Shown here one piece after another: positions 5,255 through 6,023 of a DNA stretch of 6,023 nucleotides. Each line of letters opens with the position of its first letter. Positions within the stretch are counted from its first letter, which is position 1. The notes beneath the pieces are model-generated. The model saw only the letters and a program-made list of their open reading frames with translations. It searched no databases and was not told the DNA's origin. The position numbers were made by a program, and so were the translations under genes. This DNA is from an uncultured Oscillospiraceae bacterium (GTDB taxonomy: Bacteria; Bacillota; Clostridia; Oscillospirales; Oscillospiraceae), in the NCBI GenBank assembly GCA_934546725.1, contig CAKTED010000106.1, positions 1-6,023 of the forward strand, given 5' to 3'.

Positions 5255-6023
5255 TCAGACCGCCGCCCAGGCGGGCAATATTTTTTCCTCGCCGCCGTCG
5301 TGATACACAAGGCTCAGTCCGCTGCCGCTTTTTACGCCGCCCGCTATCGCTGCGGCCTGAAGCTGAGGCAGAAGCAGGACCTTTTCATCTGTAAGCTCAT
5401 AGCGCCGCAGCCATATATTGAAGTACACGAGCCTGTCGTTTTCAAACACGGCCATCGCCGCGCTGCCGCTTTTCTGCACCACGCGCGCCCCGTCGATGTA
5501 ATATTCAAAGCTCAGGGTGCGCGTACCGTCGCCGTTTGTTTTAATGTCCGTAAAGCGCACCGTTTCGCAGCCGGTATACCCGGCGCGTATATCGGCTATC
5601 AGCGCAAGGCTGCGGTCTATCAGCTCCGCGTCCGACGGCTGCTTTCTTCCGTCCCCCTGCTCGCCGTAATCCGTGGAGCTGTAATTTATCTCGCCGTCCT
5701 GGCGCATCTTCAGTATGCCGCCGCTGCCGACGAAAACCATGGTGCCGTTTTTTTCCGTATAGCTTGCCCCGCCAAGGATATTCATGCCGAGAGCTTCCGC
5801 CGTGTGCTCTCGTATCTCTTTGTATCCCGTGGTGCTCTCGACCGTAACGGCATATCTGTCGCCGAGCTGCGGAAAAATGAGCGTATATGGAGCCACCTCA
5901 CCGCAGGCGGCGGATTCAAACGCAAAGTACGCCCCGTTCGGCAGAAATTCGCTCATTACCTGCCGCATGCTCTCCACCGGCGCGGCGGACTCGCTGCGAT
6001 AATATTCCTCTCCGTCGGTATAG
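5255..6023 (-). CDS. yycH: YycH-like WalK regulator, C-terminal fragment (N-terminus beyond right edge)
   Basis: These are the C-terminal 255 residues of an extracytoplasmic protein; the frame is open to the right edge (first full codon at 6022), so the N-terminal membrane anchor is outside the window. An internal GTG at 5977 is not a real start. The last 120 residues show the YycH/YycI-type domain: DAELIDRSLALIADI, SFEYYIDGARVVQKSGSAAM, then FENDRLVYFNIWLRRYEL (193-210), a Gln/Ala-rich helix (LPQLQAAAIAGG) and a terminal ILPAW (249-252). YycH of Bacillus is about 450 residues, so roughly half is present. It ends 20 nt before yycI, with the yycI ribosome binding site in the gap, so the two are cotranscribed and should form the WalK-modulating pair. 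Assignment as YycH and not another YycI-like paralogue rests on order and the shared domain. Confidence 0.78.
   Translation of the reverse strand, partial: YTDGEEYYRSESAAPVESMRQVMSEFLPNGAYFAFESAACGEVAPYTLIFPQLGDRYAVTVESTTGYKEIREHTAEALGMNILGGASYTEKNGTMVFVGSGGILKMRQDGEINYSSTDYGEQGDGRKQPSDAELIDRSLALIADIRAGYTGCETVRFTDIKTNGDGTRTLSFEYYIDGARVVQKSGSAAMAVFENDRLVYFNIWLRRYELTDEKVLLLPQLQAAAIAGGVKSGSGLSLVYHDGGEEKILPAWAAV

Noticed and set aside
4776..5303. A 175-codon plus-strand open frame across the yycI/yycH junction
   Set aside because: It is antisense to two genes with conserved features, and its product shows no family pattern.

Overview
All seven recognisable protein genes lie on the minus strand, so transcription runs right to left. 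The set (yycH-yycI, murA, yycJ/walJ, rlmH, a small Cys-rich zinc-ribbon protein, a phosphoglucomutase) is the downstream half of a WalRK (YycFG)-type cell-wall stress locus. This points to a Firmicute. The GC-rich sequence with strong AGGAGG-type ribosome binding sites suggests a gut-type Clostridia lineage (Oscillospirales- or Christensenellales-like), but the finer placement is only a guess. walR and walK are not in the window; they would be expected beyond the right edge.

Layout from right to left (transcription order): the 3' part of yycH (6023-5255, cut by the window edge); yycI (5234-4425, GTG start, 20 nt after yycH); a 217-nt gap (4424-4208) with a well-formed sigma-A-type promoter and a structured leader of about 130 nt; murA (4207-2903); an 87-nt gap (2902-2816) with a long imperfect stem-loop and a second small hairpin touching the walJ ribosome binding site; yycJ/walJ (2815-2033); rlmH (1992-1510); a Cys4 zinc-ribbon/DUF2007-like protein (1486-1040); and the 5' part of a phosphoglucomutase/phosphomannomutase gene (1043-1, cut by the left edge, start overlapping the previous stop).

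Together the genes link control of the WalK kinase at the membrane (YycH, YycI) with the first committed step of peptidoglycan synthesis (MurA), a metallo-beta-lactamase-fold nuclease-type protein (WalJ), 23S rRNA methylation (RlmH) and sugar-phosphate supply (Pgm). The murA promoter suggests that murA-walJ-rlmH-znr-pgm can be expressed apart from the upstream wal genes.

I found no mobile element, CRISPR array, tRNA/rRNA or clearly new system. The window looks like a conserved housekeeping locus. Its less ordinary parts are the murA promoter/leader, the intergenic stem-loops and the Cys-rich small protein.
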